A DNA stretch of 64,000 nucleotides from Bryobacterales bacterium (GCA_003142185.1 PLOR01000118.1:62001-126000), one strand, 5' to 3'; shown: positions 52,357 to 62,277, counted from the stretch's first letter. Notes: generated from the letters alone by a model not told the origin. Made by a program: numbers and translations.

Positions 52357-54147
52357 TTATTCGTAGCGGTAGAGCAGCACTCGCAGAACGGTATTCGGGC
52401 GCAGGGTCAGGATCTCGCCTTGCCCTATGTCGTCGCCGCCCAGTTGCCGGATGATCGTCCACTTACCGTCCACGAATTTGCCTTCCTGCACGATCCCGAG
52501 CCCAACCGTCGCCGGCCCGGGCGTGTTGGCGGTGAATTCGAAGCGGATGCCGCCGCCTCCCAGGTAAAACTCGTCCGCTCCGGATTCGACCACGATCGCG
52601 GCTGCCTCCATGGGCGGTGGAGTGCCGTCTGGCCGCCTGCCCACAGCCTGCGCCGGCGCGGCTGGCTGCGCTGGAGTGCCGGGTTGAGCCGGCTGCTTCG
52701 GCTGAGGTGCAATCGGAACGCGGCCCCTCCCTATGTACGCCGCCGTCAGCGTGTAATTCCCCAGCTTGAATTGCGCGGGCGCATCGCCCTGGTTCAGCCG
52801 CACGGCCGTAATCGAGTCTTTCCCCTGGTGCGCCGAGACTACCGGCGCCATGCGGGTAATCAGCCCGTAGGTGGCGGCCAGCTCGCTATCCGCGCTCACG
52901 CTCCTCTCGATGAAGAAGGGCGAGAAGCCGATCGCACCGTACTTGCCGAAGGCCACCAGAGCGTTGGCGGGGTTGTCGCTGGTTTCCGGAATGAAGAACG
53001 GGTTGCCGTTGCGCGTGAACCGGTCAGCCACCTGGTCGAAATACTCCAAGTAGAGATCGGGCGCCAGGATGTCGATGGCGGGCGCCGCGGCACGCCAGAT
53101 ATCGGCCACCTGCGGCAGCGGGCCGCCGCACGGATACGTCCCCGGCCACGCCATGTTCGGCTGCTGGAGCCACGCGTTCACGTACATCGGAATGTCGTAC
53201 TCCGCCTTGCCCTCGGCGGTCACCTTGCCGACATACAGGGCGTAGTTCCACGCCATGAAGATCTCGTCGACGGGCCAGTGGAGCTTGCGCCAGCCGGTCT
53301 CGTACTCTTCCTTGCTCAGCGGCGGGCTGGTGGTCTGGATGGGCATCTCGACGCTATCCGGCTTTCCCGGCCCGAATACTTCCTCCCACGTGCCGGCGGT
53401 TTTGAATCCGTTGGCCGCCCACACCTCGCGCAGTTCCGGGGCGAGTGTGTCGCGGTGCATCTGTAGATAATCCATCAGTGCCTTGGGGACCGGGCCGGCA
53501 AACGCCTGGTTCGCTGCCGCGGAGCGGTCGCGGGAATCGCGCAGCACGCCCACTTCGTTTTCCACCTGCATCATGACCACGGTGTGCTCGCGGCCATCCA
53601 CTTCCTTGATGTGCCGCATCAGGGCACGATAGGCGCGCGCGTCGGCGTCGCGGCTGGCGTCGCCGAAGGTGCTGAGCAGTTCGATGCTCCTGCCCCCTTG
53701 GATGCGGATGCGCGGGAACCGTTGGTAGTCCTTCTTCACCCAATAGGGAGCGTAGCTCGAAAGCCCGTTCTTCCAGCTTCCGAACCACAGGAAAACCAGC
53801 TTCAGACGATTGCGCCTGGCTTCCTGAATGAGACCATCGACCAGAGTGAACTCGTATTTGCCTTCCTCGGGTTCCACTTGCGCCCACGATACGGCCGCCA
53901 GCACGCAGTTGAGGTTGCCGGCCACCAGCCGCTGCCAGATGGGTTGCATATTCTCCAGGCTGGTAGCGGTGTTGTTGCCGAGTTCTCCGGCAAGCGCGAG
54001 GAACGGCTTTCCATCCACGATCAACTGCGTTGCGGTTCCCTGTTTCCGGAGGTGGGGAATGTCCGAAGCGGTCTGCGCGTAAGCCACGGCCGCGGTCGCG
54101 GTGGCGTAACAGGCCGCCGCGAAACCTGCAATCGTTGTCAGTTTCAT
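52357..54147 (-). CDS. DUF5597-type glycoside hydrolase (beta-galactosidase-like), secreted
   Basis: 596 residues from ATG 54147; signal peptide about 1-24 (ends VAYAQT). GH42/GH35-like TIM barrel with DUF5597 at the end. The probable acid/base Glu is in VENEVG (about residue 197), and the nucleophile in FIPETSDN. An inserted Pro/Ala/Gln-rich linker (about 510-540) precedes a C-terminal beta-domain (FYLGGGGIRFEFTAN). Probably acts on side-chain galactose in plant or bacterial polysaccharide in the periplasm. Confidence 0.9.
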   Translation of the reverse strand: MKLTTIAGFAAACYATATAAVAYAQTASDIPHLRKQGTATQLIVDGKPFLALAGELGNNTATSLENMQPIWQRLVAGNLNCVLAAVSWAQVEPEEGKYEFTLVDGLIQEARRNRLKLVFLWFGSWKNGLSSYAPYWVKKDYQRFPRIRIQGGRSIELLSTFGDASRDADARAYRALMRHIKEVDGREHTVVMMQVENEVGVLRDSRDRSAAANQAFAGPVPKALMDYLQMHRDTLAPELREVWAANGFKTAGTWEEVFGPGKPDSVEMPIQTTSPPLSKEEYETGWRKLHWPVDEIFMAWNYALYVGKVTAEGKAEYDIPMYVNAWLQQPNMAWPGTYPCGGPLPQVADIWRAAAPAIDILAPDLYLEYFDQVADRFTRNGNPFFIPETSDNPANALVAFGKYGAIGFSPFFIERSVSADSELAATYGLITRMAPVVSAHQGKDSITAVRLNQGDAPAQFKLGNYTLTAAYIGRGRVPIAPQPKQPAQPGTPAQPAAPAQAVGRRPDGTPPPMEAAAIVVESGADEFYLGGGGIRFEFTANTPGPATVGLGIVQEGKFVDGKWTIIRQLGGDDIGQGEILTLRPNTVLRVLLYRYE

Positions 54148-54354
54148 TGTTCGCTCTGGTCCCGGCGTCATCCATCCCAACGTGGACCGGAAGACGCAAT
54201 CGACACCAACTGGAATTGTCGCGCATTTCCCGGCAAGCTGGCGCACGGCCAACCGGGGGAGTCCGGGGATCAACGGGATGACCGTGGATGAATTAACTGT
54301 GAATTCGAGGGTGCCAGCGCCACGTTGGCAGGGTGAACTGTGAGAAATGCGGTG

Positions 54355-54744
54355 TTAGATAATGCTGGAATGCCGCTTGAAAATCAACGGCAGATTCTGC
54401 GAGAACGCCGACCGCGCCAGCACCATGTCGCAGCCCGCTTCCTGCGCCTGCTGCTTGAGCTCGGCCTGCACGTGCGACAGGTAGCCGATCAGGCTGATGC
54501 CTTTGGTTTCCGCCTTCCCCTTCAGTTTGCCGATCAGCTTCAACGGCTGCAGCGCCTCGAAGTTCAAGTCGAAAATGATCAGCGATGGCTTCTGCGCCGA
54601 CACCGCTTTTTCCAGCAACTCCTTGGGTTCTTTGACGAACTCCAGCGCGAGGCCCGCGCGCTTGGCTGCCTCGGTGAGTTTTACCGAGAAAAACAGATCG
54701 CTGACAGCGGCCAGGACTCTGTTCGGTTCCTGCTTCTGCATCAT
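54355..54744 (-). CDS. Response-regulator receiver-like protein (degenerate)
   Basis: 129 residues from ATG 54744 (ATG 54741 equally possible). CheY-like alternation: RVLAAVSDLFFSVKLTEAAKR, LALEFVK, PSLIIFDLN (the phosphoacceptor Asp position may be the D of FDLN), GISLIGYLSHV, and the Lys position replaced by RSAFSQ. The acidic pocket at the N-terminus is not clear. Probably a divergent, stand-alone receiver. The gene is divergent from the kinase. Confidence 0.65.
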   Translation of the reverse strand: MMQKQEPNRVLAAVSDLFFSVKLTEAAKRAGLALEFVKEPKELLEKAVSAQKPSLIIFDLNFEALQPLKLIGKLKGKAETKGISLIGYLSHVQAELKQQAQEAGCDMVLARSAFSQNLPLIFKRHSSII

Positions 54745-54873
54745 GATTGTACTTTTTCTTAATTTGCTCGCTAATACAGAACAACTTGGTGGGAATCCCA
54801 ATTCTAACACGACTCGGCTCGCCCTCCCGCTCTCGTGTGGCCGCGGCTCCCGGCTGTTACAATTCTGTCTGAC

Positions 54874-55788
54874 ATGTCACTCGTCGTAGTTGGTTCGGTT
54901 GCGTATGATGGCGTGGAAACGCCGCACGGAAAGGTGGACCGGATGCTGGGCGGCGCGGCCACCTATATTGCGCTCGCGGCGGCTTACTTCACGCCGGTGA
55001 AGCTGGTAGCGGTGGTCGGCGACGATTTCGCGCCGGAGGATGGCGCGCTGCTGGCCTCCCGAGATATCGACCTGGCCGGTCTCGAGCGCGTTGCCGGGGG
55101 CAAGACGTTTTTCTGGGCCGGCGTGTATTCCGCCGACATGAATGACCGCACCACCCTGCGCACCGATCTCAACGTGTTCGCCGATTTCGATCCCAAGCTG
55201 CCGGAATCGTATCGCGGCGAACCGTACCTCCTGCTCGGCAACATCCAGCCCGCCTTGCAGCGCGGCGTTCTTTCGCAGATGAACCAACTCAAGCTGGCGG
55301 GCGGCGACACGATGAATTATTGGATCCAGGACTTTCGCCAGGAACTGCTGGCGACCATCGCCCAGTGGGACTTTCTGCTGATCAACGACAGCGAAGCCCA
55401 AATGCTTTCGGGCTGGCGTAATCTGCGCCGCGCGGCGGCTGCCATTCAGGCGATGGGCCCGCGCACGTTGGTGATCAAGCGTGGTGAGTATGGCGCCGTG
55501 CTCTTCCACGGCGACGATCACTTTATCGCCCCCGGCTATCTGCTGGAGGAAGTTTTCGATCCCACCGGGGCGGGGGACAGCTTCGCGGGAGGCTTCATCG
55601 GCTATCTGGCGGGCCAGGGCGTCGCGGCCAAGGACGCGGACGTAGCCACGCTGCGCCGCGCCGTGATCTACGGTTCCGTGATGGGCAGCTTTTGCTGCGA
55701 GAAGTTTGGCGTCGATCGCTTCCGCTCTCTGACGCGGGAAGAAATCGACGCCCGCTTCCGGGAGTTCCAGTCCTGCACCCAGTTCTGA
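54874..55788 (+). CDS. PfkB-family sugar kinase
   Basis: 304 residues from ATG 54874. Ribokinase fold with PfkB signatures: MLGGAATYIALAAAYF near the N-terminus and DPTGAGDSFAGGF at about 230-242 with the catalytic base Asp. ATP-dependent phosphorylation of a sugar or nucleoside; the substrate is not determinable. The end overlaps the start of the next gene. Confidence 0.9.
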   Translation: MSLVVVGSVAYDGVETPHGKVDRMLGGAATYIALAAAYFTPVKLVAVVGDDFAPEDGALLASRDIDLAGLERVAGGKTFFWAGVYSADMNDRTTLRTDLNVFADFDPKLPESYRGEPYLLLGNIQPALQRGVLSQMNQLKLAGGDTMNYWIQDFRQELLATIAQWDFLLINDSEAQMLSGWRNLRRAAAAIQAMGPRTLVIKRGEYGAVLFHGDDHFIAPGYLLEEVFDPTGAGDSFAGGFIGYLAGQGVAAKDADVATLRRAVIYGSVMGSFCCEKFGVDRFRSLTREEIDARFREFQSCTQF

Positions 55789-57299
55789 AATCGGGAACGT
55801 GGAAGGGCGCGCTGGCCGCCATCGCGCTCGCGGCGCTGGCCAGCGCCGTTGCCATCGCATTCTTCTATTCACATGGCTGGCTGCTTTACTATGGCGATGC
55901 CGAATCGCACCTGAACATCGCTCGCCGGATATTGGATTCCCAAACGCCCGGCTACGACCAACTGGGCACGCCGTGGCTGCCGGTGCCGCATGTTTTGATG
56001 CTGCCCTTCGTGACGCATGACGCCCTGTGGCGCAACGGTCTGGCCGGCGCGATTCCATCGGGCATTTGCTTCGTAATGGCGGGCGTGTTTCTGTTCCTGG
56101 CGGCGCGGCGTGTGTTTGGCGGAGATGCGCCGGCCTTCGCTGCCGCGGCGGCGTTCGCGTTGAATCCGAACGTGCTCTACCTCGGGTCGATTCCCATGTC
56201 GGAGCCGGCCTTCTGGGCCGCCTGGATGGCGCTGCTCTACGCGACCGTCCGCTATCGCGATACCAGTGGCTGGGGCGCCGTGGTGGGCGCGGGCGTGGCG
56301 GCGTCGATGGCCGCACTCAGCCGGTATGAAGGATGGTTTTTGATTCCGTTCGTCGCCATCTATTTCGCGCGGCGCAAATTCAGCGCGGGCGTGGTCTTCG
56401 GCGTCCTCGCCAGTCTCGGCCCGCTGTACTGGTTGGGGCACAACTGGTGGCTGCAAGGCGACGCGCTCTACTTCTTGCGCGGCCCGGGTTCGGCTTTCGC
56501 CACACAGGGGGATGCGCCCTATCCCGGCAAGGGCGATTGGTGGGCTGCGCTCTTCTATTTCCGGCAGGCGGCGGAGCTTGGCGCCGGACCCGTGCTGGCG
56601 CTGGCCGGGTTGGCGGGCGTGGTGGCTGCGCTGGCCAGACGCGTCTTCTGGCCGTTGCTGCTCCTCGCGCTGCCCAGCGTGTTTTACGTCTGGAGCATGC
56701 ACAGTTCGCGCACGCCCATCTTCATTCCCACGCTGTGGCCGCATTCTTATTACAACTCGCGTTACGGCTTGGTCGCCATGCCGATGCTGGCATTTGCCGT
56801 GGCCGCGCTGGTGGCCGTAGCTCCGCGCGGCCTGCGCGCCTGGTGCGCGGCTGCGTTGGCGCTGGCGTGTGCCGCGCCGTGGCTGCTCCAGCCACAGCCG
56901 AAGAACTGGGTGACCTGGCAGGAGTCGCTGGTCAACTCCGAGGCGCGGCGCGGTTGGACGCACCAGGCCGCCGAATTCATGGCCTCGCATTACGTCCACG
57001 GATCGGGTATTATCACAACGTCCGGGGATATTACTGGAATTTATCGCGAGGCCGGAATACCGCTGCGCGAAACCCTCACCGGCGATAATGGCCTGCCCTG
57101 GCTGGCCGCGGTGAAACGCCCCGACTTGTTCTTGTGGCAGGAGTGGGCCGTGGCGATGGCCGGAGACGACGTCGAAAACTCGATTCAGACCGCCTCGCGT
57201 TATGGCATCCGCTACCGGCTGGAAAAAACCGTTCTTGTGAAGGGTGCGCCGGCCATCGAAATCTATCGGCGCACGGGAGGCAATCATGGTACCTCATGA
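55785..57299 (+). CDS. Membrane glycosyltransferase, GT39/ArnT-like
   Basis: About 504 residues with about eleven hydrophobic helices. The first loop after helix 1 carries [19 protein letters not shown], with acidic residues that match the DxD/DE motif of lipid-linked sugar transferases of the ArnT/PMT fold. A second loop has YNSRYG. No ATG lies near; a CTG at 55785 gives a 4-bp overlap with the kinase stop and begins just before helix 1, while TTG 55692 is also in frame. Likely transfers a sugar from a polyprenyl carrier to an outside acceptor. Confidence 0.8.
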   Translation: MKSGTWKGALAAIALAALASAVAIAFFYSHGWLLYYGDAESHLNIARRILDSQTPGYDQLGTPWLPVPHVLMLPFVTHDALWRNGLAGAIPSGICFVMAGVFLFLAARRVFGGDAPAFAAAAAFALNPNVLYLGSIPMSEPAFWAAWMALLYATVRYRDTSGWGAVVGAGVAASMAALSRYEGWFLIPFVAIYFARRKFSAGVVFGVLASLGPLYWLGHNWWLQGDALYFLRGPGSAFATQGDAPYPGKGDWWAALFYFRQAAELGAGPVLALAGLAGVVAALARRVFWPLLLLALPSVFYVWSMHSSRTPIFIPTLWPHSYYNSRYGLVAMPMLAFAVAALVAVAPRGLRAWCAAALALACAAPWLLQPQPKNWVTWQESLVNSEARRGWTHQAAEFMASHYVHGSGIITTSGDITGIYREAGIPLRETLTGDNGLPWLAAVKRPDLFLWQEWAVAMAGDDVENSIQTASRYGIRYRLEKTVLVKGAPAIEIYRRTGGNHGTS

Positions 57300-57621
57300 A
57301 AGAGTAACGACGGCTTTTGAATTGCCGGGCTTCCGCATCAAGCGGAACCTCGGCGTGGTGCGCGGAATCATCGTCCGCTCGCGCTCCATCTTCGGCACCA
57401 TCGGCGCGGGCCTGCAAACCATCGTCGGCGGCAACATCTCGATATTCAGCAATCTCTGCGAGCAGACCCGCAACCAGGCTTTCGACCTGATGCTGGAGCA
57501 CGCCGGCCAGTTGGGCGCCAACGCCGTGATCGGCGCTCGCTACGATGCCACCGAGGTGATGCAGGGCGTCACCGAAGTGCTGGCGTACGGCACCGCGGTT
57601 GAGGTCGAGCCGCTGCCGTAA
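57286..57621 (+). CDS. YbjQ/UPF0145 family protein
   Basis: 111 residues from ATG 57286 with a gggagg ribosome binding site. Family features: [40 protein letters not shown], and [15 protein letters not shown]. Function unknown; homopentameric heavy-metal-binding-like fold. Overlaps the preceding gene by 14 bp. Confidence 0.93.
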   Translation: MVPHERVTTAFELPGFRIKRNLGVVRGIIVRSRSIFGTIGAGLQTIVGGNISIFSNLCEQTRNQAFDLMLEHAGQLGANAVIGARYDATEVMQGVTEVLAYGTAVEVEPLP

Positions 57622-57627
57622 TGAACC

Positions 57628-57660
57628 GCGCATCGGAGCCGCGACGATAGGGAGCGGTCA
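57628..57660. repeat. PAL-D repeat, reverse orientation
   Basis: cgcgcatcggagccgcgacg then atagggagcggtca, the reverse complement of the copies at 11297 and 43643. It separates ybjQ from the DapF-like gene. Confidence 0.8.
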
Positions 57661-57673
57661 CGGAACTGCCACA

Positions 57674-58471
57674 ATGACCATACCCTTCACCAAGGCGCAC
57701 GGCGCGCAGAACGATTTCCTGCTTACCTGGCGGCGCGATGCGCCCGGCGGCGGCTTTCCGGCCATCGCGCGCGCCATCTGCGACCGGCACACTGGCATCG
57801 GTGCCGATGGCTGGATGCTGATCGATCCGCCGCAGGACGCGCAGGCGGACGGCGGGATCGAGCTGTATAACTCCGATGGCAGCGCTCCCGAGATTTCCGG
57901 CAACGGCACGCGGTGCGCCGCCGCTTTCCTGATTCATCACGGCCACGCCACCGACTTGGTCCGCATTCGAACCGGCGCGGGTGTCAAGACGCTCCGGTTA
58001 TTGGAGCGCGCGGGCCCGGAATTCATGTTCGAAATGGATATGGGCCGCCCGGCGATCCTGGCCGAACGCTTCGCCCTGCCGCTTGCGGGCGGTCTGCGGG
58101 ACGTTACCCTGATTGACGCCGGCAATCCGCAATGCGCCGTCCCGGTGGGCGATTTCGATTTCGATTGGCGCGCCATGGGAGCCGAGATCGAGCGCCATCC
58201 GCACTTCCCCAACCGCACCAATGTCTCGTTCGTCAAACCGGTGGATGCGCATTCGATCGACGTTCGCTTCTGGGAGCGCGGCGCGGGCGAGACGATGAGC
58301 TCGGGAACCGGGTCGACTGGCGCCGCGGTGGCCGCTGTCGAGCGCGGCATGGCGCAATCGCCGTTGCGCGTCCTTACCCCGGCGGGGCCGCTCGACATCC
58401 GCATCGAAGAAAGCGTCTTCCTGCGCGGCCCGGCGGTGCTGGTGGCGGAGGGTTTCTTCTTTGCCGTGTGA
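57674..58471 (+). CDS. DapF-like protein lacking both catalytic cysteines
   Basis: 265 residues with the diaminopimelate epimerase fold: KAHGAQNDF, RHTGIGADG, NSDGSAPEISGNGTRC, GNPQCAV and ERGAGETMSSGTGSTG. The positions of the two catalytic Cys (73 and 217 in the Haemophilus enzyme) are occupied by Ser75 and Ser210. Other active-site residues (Asn, Glu and Arg of RTNVSF and ERGAGE) remain. It may be a lineage-specific enzyme with altered chemistry, or a family-wide variant in Acidobacteria. Start ATG 57674; 52 bp after ybjQ. Confidence 0.8.
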   Translation: MTIPFTKAHGAQNDFLLTWRRDAPGGGFPAIARAICDRHTGIGADGWMLIDPPQDAQADGGIELYNSDGSAPEISGNGTRCAAAFLIHHGHATDLVRIRTGAGVKTLRLLERAGPEFMFEMDMGRPAILAERFALPLAGGLRDVTLIDAGNPQCAVPVGDFDFDWRAMGAEIERHPHFPNRTNVSFVKPVDAHSIDVRFWERGAGETMSSGTGSTGAAVAAVERGMAQSPLRVLTPAGPLDIRIEESVFLRGPAVLVAEGFFFAV

Positions 58472-58486
58472 GAGAATAGCGGTTGG

Positions 58487-59812
58487 ATGCCCGAAACTCT
58501 GCTAGCCGATCACCCAACTGCTCAAATCCTGCAGCATAAGATTTTGGAGAAGCGCGCCCGCGTGGGAATCGTGGGACTCGGATACGTCGGATTGCCGCTG
58601 GCGGTGGAGTTCGCCAAGGCCGGCTTTTCCGTAACCGGAATCGACATCAGCCAGGAGAAAACCAAAAAGGTCAACGCCGGCGATTCCTACGTGGGCGATA
58701 TCCCCAGCGCCACGCTCAAGCCGCTGGTCGAAACCGGCAAGCTGCGCGCCACCACCGATTTCTCCGCCGTGCTCGAGCTCGACACCATCAACATTTGCGT
58801 TCCGACGCCGCTCAGGAAAACCAAGGACCCGGACATGAGCTTCATCGTGAGCTCGTGCCAGGAAATTGCCCGCCACTTTCATGCGGGCCAATTGGTGATT
58901 CTCGAATCCACAACTTATCCCGGCACGACGGACGAGGTCGTGTTGCCCATCCTGTCGAAGTCCGGCCTCGAAGTGGGCCGCGATTTTTTCCTCTGCTTTT
59001 CGCCCGAGCGCGTCGATCCCGGCAACCTGAAATTCCAAACCGTCAATATTCCCAAAGTGGTGGGAGGCTGCACTCCTGCCTGCACCGAAATGGGCCGCCT
59101 GTTATATGCGCAGGCCCTGGAACAGGTAGTGCCGGTGAGTTCCACGCAGGTGGCCGAGATGGTCAAGCTGCTCGAGAACACTTTCCGCATGATCAACATC
59201 GGCCTAGCGAATGAAATCGCGCTGATGTGCGACCGCATGGGCATCAACGTGTGGGAAGTGATCGATGCCGCGGCCACCAAGCCTTTCGGCTTCATGCCGT
59301 TCTATCCCGGTCCCGGCCTGGGCGGCCACTGCATCCCCATCGACCCGTTCTATCTTTCCTGGAAGACCAAACAGGCCGGCATTGAGGCGCGCTTCATCGA
59401 GCTGGCCGGATACATCAACGGCCAGATGCCGCATTTCGCGGCCGACAAAGTGCAGAATGCGCTGAACGATGCAGGCAAGCCGGTCAAGGGATCGCGCATC
59501 CACGTAATGGGCGTGGCCTACAAGCGTAACATCGACGACATGCGCGAATCGCCCGCGCTCGACGTGATCCTGCTGCTGGATCGCCGCGGCGCGATCGTCA
59601 GCTACAGCGACCCGTACGTTCCCAAACTGCGCCTGGATGGCTTGCAGCTCGATGCTCAACCCGAATCCGCCGCCGCCGACGCCGATTGCGTGGTCATTAT
59701 CACCGACCACACTGGTTTCGATTACCGGGCACTGGTCGAGCGCGCGCCGCTGATCGTGGACACGCGCAACGCACTCAAAGGGTTCACCTCGCCGAAAATT
59801 GTGCGGCTATAG
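58487..59812 (+). CDS. Nucleotide sugar dehydrogenase (UDP-GlcNAc or UDP-Glc 6-dehydrogenase type)
   Basis: 441 residues. NAD-binding VGIVGLGYVGLPLAVEFAKAG at about 26-46, the STTYPGTTDE segment, FSPERVDPGN, and the catalytic Cys282 in GLGGHCIPIDP. Oxidises a UDP-sugar to the uronic acid; the layout (WbpA-like) favours UDP-GlcNAc. It provides building blocks for surface polysaccharide and fits with the membrane glycosyltransferase upstream. 15 bp after the DapF-like gene. Confidence 0.95.
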   Translation: MPETLLADHPTAQILQHKILEKRARVGIVGLGYVGLPLAVEFAKAGFSVTGIDISQEKTKKVNAGDSYVGDIPSATLKPLVETGKLRATTDFSAVLELDTINICVPTPLRKTKDPDMSFIVSSCQEIARHFHAGQLVILESTTYPGTTDEVVLPILSKSGLEVGRDFFLCFSPERVDPGNLKFQTVNIPKVVGGCTPACTEMGRLLYAQALEQVVPVSSTQVAEMVKLLENTFRMINIGLANEIALMCDRMGINVWEVIDAAATKPFGFMPFYPGPGLGGHCIPIDPFYLSWKTKQAGIEARFIELAGYINGQMPHFAADKVQNALNDAGKPVKGSRIHVMGVAYKRNIDDMRESPALDVILLLDRRGAIVSYSDPYVPKLRLDGLQLDAQPESAAADADCVVIITDHTGFDYRALVERAPLIVDTRNALKGFTSPKIVRL

Positions 59813-59822
59813 AGCGTGACGC

Positions 59823-59950
59823 CGTGGCGCGGGCTGTCAAGCCTGCAGCGTCGAGATTCGTCTCGACGTTGCTTGGCGGCGGGGCAGCGAACGTCACAAA
59901 GAAATGTCGGCACGACTGCCGACACAGCACGCAAGACTGCGCGCGCGACG
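59823..59950. repeat. PAL-B element, divergent copy
   Basis: Left cgtggcgcgggctgtcaagc, hairpins gtcgagattcgtctcgac and gtcggcacgactgccgac, and a right end that is only partly complementary to the left. A decayed version of the element at 22829. Lies between convergent genes. Confidence 0.75.
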
Positions 59951-59952
59951 AT

Positions 59953-61158
59953 TCACGCGCGTTCCAGTTTGTAAACCGTGATCTCCGGCGGCGCACCGAT
60001 GCGGATGGGCACGCCGATGGTCCCGATGCCGCGATTCACGTACAATTGCCCGCCCGGCCTCCGGAAGAGACCGGCCACGTAGGGCGTCGCCAGGCGGCTG
60101 GGAGCGATCTCCGGGCTGATGAATTCGAGAGCCGCCTGCCCGCCGTGCGTGTGCCCCGCCATGCTGAGGTCGATGCCCAGCGCGGCCGCGCGGTCGAACG
60201 TGTCCGGGTTATGGCTGAGCAGGATGTTCACCTTCCCGCGCGCGATCAGGGGCTCGATATTTCCGAGGATGTGGCTCACCGGCGCGGAAGGGCCAAAGCG
60301 GTGGCGGCTCTGGAAGTCGACGCCGATCAGGTTGAACCAATCTCCCCCCATGGTGATGGCGACGTTTGCGCCGCGCAGCATGCGGACGCCCCTCGCGGTG
60401 AACAAGCTGCTGATTGAATCTTCGACTCGCGCCCACGCGTCATGGTTGCCCAGGCAGGCATAGACGCCGAAGGGCGCGCGCAGCCCGGCCAGCGCATCCA
60501 CCACCGCATACTGCGTTCCCGCGTCGAAGGTGACGTAGTCGCCGGTCAGCACGATCAGGTCCGGCTTCTGGTCATTGGCGATGGCGGCGAACTTGCGAAT
60601 TTGTTCTTCGGGCATGAACGGCCCGATGTGGATATCGGAGAGCTGCGCGATCCGAAAGCCGTGAAACGCGGGCGGCAGGTTGGCCAGGCGGATAGGCCGT
60701 TCCACCGTCTCCAGATTCAGGCGACCGTAGAGCAGGCCGTAAGCGCCGCCCAGGAACGGAGCGGCGGTCACCACGCGGGTGGTCTGCGCGAGGAAATCGC
60801 GCCGCGCCGGCGATGCGATTTCGGCGCTGCCGCGCAACCGCCGGATCACCGCGCGCACGCCGGCCAGAATCGCAAACGGAATCGCCAGCAGGAATCCGAC
60901 CAGCGAACTAGCGATCCACCAGGCGAACGGTGCGGTCAGCAGCGCATCGCGCAGGGTCAGGTGCACCGGGTCCGGCCGGCGCCCGACCTCGCGCACAGTA
61001 TACGCGAGCATCGCCACCAGAATCGTGGGAATGGCCGCGCACGCGAGGCCGCGAAGCGTGGGGGAAGAGATCTTCCGCCGCGCCAGCCGCACTCCCCGCC
61101 ATCCCCAATACAACTGGGAAGAGCCGAGGACGAGAAAAATGATCGCGAAAAAGGACAT
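59953..61158 (-). CDS. Metallophosphoesterase, membrane-anchored
   Basis: 401 residues. About four hydrophobic helices in the first 150 residues, then a calcineurin-like phosphoesterase domain with the metal ligands in order: SDIHIG, TGDYV, LGNHDAW, SHNPD and AGHTHGG. It resembles YkuE/UDP-2,3-diacylglucosamine-type proteins; substrate unknown. The catalytic side is probably cytoplasmic or periplasmic depending on the membrane topology. Convergent with the sugar dehydrogenase. Confidence 0.92.
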   Translation of the reverse strand: MSFFAIIFLVLGSSQLYWGWRGVRLARRKISSPTLRGLACAAIPTILVAMLAYTVREVGRRPDPVHLTLRDALLTAPFAWWIASSLVGFLLAIPFAILAGVRAVIRRLRGSAEIASPARRDFLAQTTRVVTAAPFLGGAYGLLYGRLNLETVERPIRLANLPPAFHGFRIAQLSDIHIGPFMPEEQIRKFAAIANDQKPDLIVLTGDYVTFDAGTQYAVVDALAGLRAPFGVYACLGNHDAWARVEDSISSLFTARGVRMLRGANVAITMGGDWFNLIGVDFQSRHRFGPSAPVSHILGNIEPLIARGKVNILLSHNPDTFDRAAALGIDLSMAGHTHGGQAALEFISPEIAPSRLATPYVAGLFRRPGGQLYVNRGIGTIGVPIRIGAPPEITVYKLERA

Positions 61159-61173
61159 CGGAAAAGAGAACTA

Positions 61174-61240
61174 TGGCCACGGATGAACACCGCTAAACAC
61201 AGATCGAAGACAAAGAGTCTTATCTGTGTTCATCCGCGGC
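61174..61240. repeat. PAL-F inverted pair
   Basis: Arms tggccacggatgaacac and gtgttcatccgcggc (one mismatch) with an inner agat/atct pair, around a loop of about 19 bp. Related half copy at 43581. Situated between the phosphoesterase and the polyprenyl synthase. Confidence 0.85.
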
Positions 61241-61254
61241 TCGAAATCGTTTAA

Positions 61255-62262
61255 CTAGTGGTCGCGCTCCGTCACCAGGTCGGTCACCGCCATCAGGGCC
61301 CGCTGGTAAGCGGATTCCGGAAACTCACTCATCACCTGCCGCGCCCGTTCGGTGAACGTCTGGGCGCGCTCGCGAACCCGGTCGATGCCGTCGTAGCGCT
61401 CCACCAATGCCAGGATCTGCGCGAACGGCACGCGCTGGTAATTCCGTTGTTCCAGCACCGTTTCCACCAGCCGGCGTTCGGCGGGTGTAGCGCTCTCGAG
61501 CGCGTAAACCAGCGGCAGGGTGACTTTGCCCTCGCGTAAATCGCCACCCACCGGCTTGCCCAGCACATTCTCGCGGGCGGTGAAATCCAGCACGTCGTCG
61601 ATCAACTGGAACGCCATCCCCAGGTTCCAGGCGAATTCGCCCAGTTTTTCCTGGGCCTGGGCATCACTGTGCGCCGACACCGCGCCCAGCCGAGCGCACA
61701 CCGAAAACAGGCGCGCCGTCTTGCGGTCCACCAGCTCCATGCAATCGGCTTCGGTGATATCGATGCGGCCGATGCGTTCGAGCTGCAGCAGTTCGCCCTC
61801 CACCATCATTTGCGTGAGGCCGATCAGCAAATCGAGAATCAGGAAATTGCGTTCCCGCAGCGCGATCTGGAAGGCCTGCATGTACAGCCAGTCGCCTGCC
61901 AGCACGCAGGTGTGATTGCCCCACTTGACGTTGCTGGAAGGGCGGCCGCGGCGCGTTTCGGCTGCGTCGATGACGTCGTCATGCACCAGGGTTGCGGCGT
62001 GGAGCAACTCGACCACCGCCGCCATCTGAATCGCGCTGGGTCCTGCATTGCCGTGTCCCACCAGCTTGGCCGACATCAGCAGCAAGGCCGGGCGCAGCCG
62101 CTTGCCGCCGGCCGATTGCAGATAGCGCCCGATGGCGGTGACCGCGTCCACGGAAGCCACCGACTCGGCGGAAATCTTCTTCTCCACCTGTTCCAGGTCG
62201 TTCTGGACCAGATCGAAAATCCCCCGCGCTGCCTGGGCCTGCCCCAGCTTGCCTAAATTCAT
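61255..62262 (-). CDS. Polyprenyl diphosphate synthase (octaprenyl/heptaprenyl type)
   Basis: 335 residues. The two Asp-rich motifs LVHDDVIDAAETRRGR (first, about 96-111) and QLIDDVLDFTA (second, about 225) and the GGKRLRP start are intact. Makes long-chain prenyl diphosphate for quinones. Start ATG 62262 is 15 bp after the tatD stop, so it follows metG-tatD in one operon. Confidence 0.95.
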   Translation of the reverse strand: MNLGKLGQAQAARGIFDLVQNDLEQVEKKISAESVASVDAVTAIGRYLQSAGGKRLRPALLLMSAKLVGHGNAGPSAIQMAAVVELLHAATLVHDDVIDAAETRRGRPSSNVKWGNHTCVLAGDWLYMQAFQIALRERNFLILDLLIGLTQMMVEGELLQLERIGRIDITEADCMELVDRKTARLFSVCARLGAVSAHSDAQAQEKLGEFAWNLGMAFQLIDDVLDFTARENVLGKPVGGDLREGKVTLPLVYALESATPAERRLVETVLEQRNYQRVPFAQILALVERYDGIDRVRERAQTFTERARQVMSEFPESAYQRALMAVTDLVTERDH

Positions 62263-62277
62263 GTTTGGTTCCCCAGT

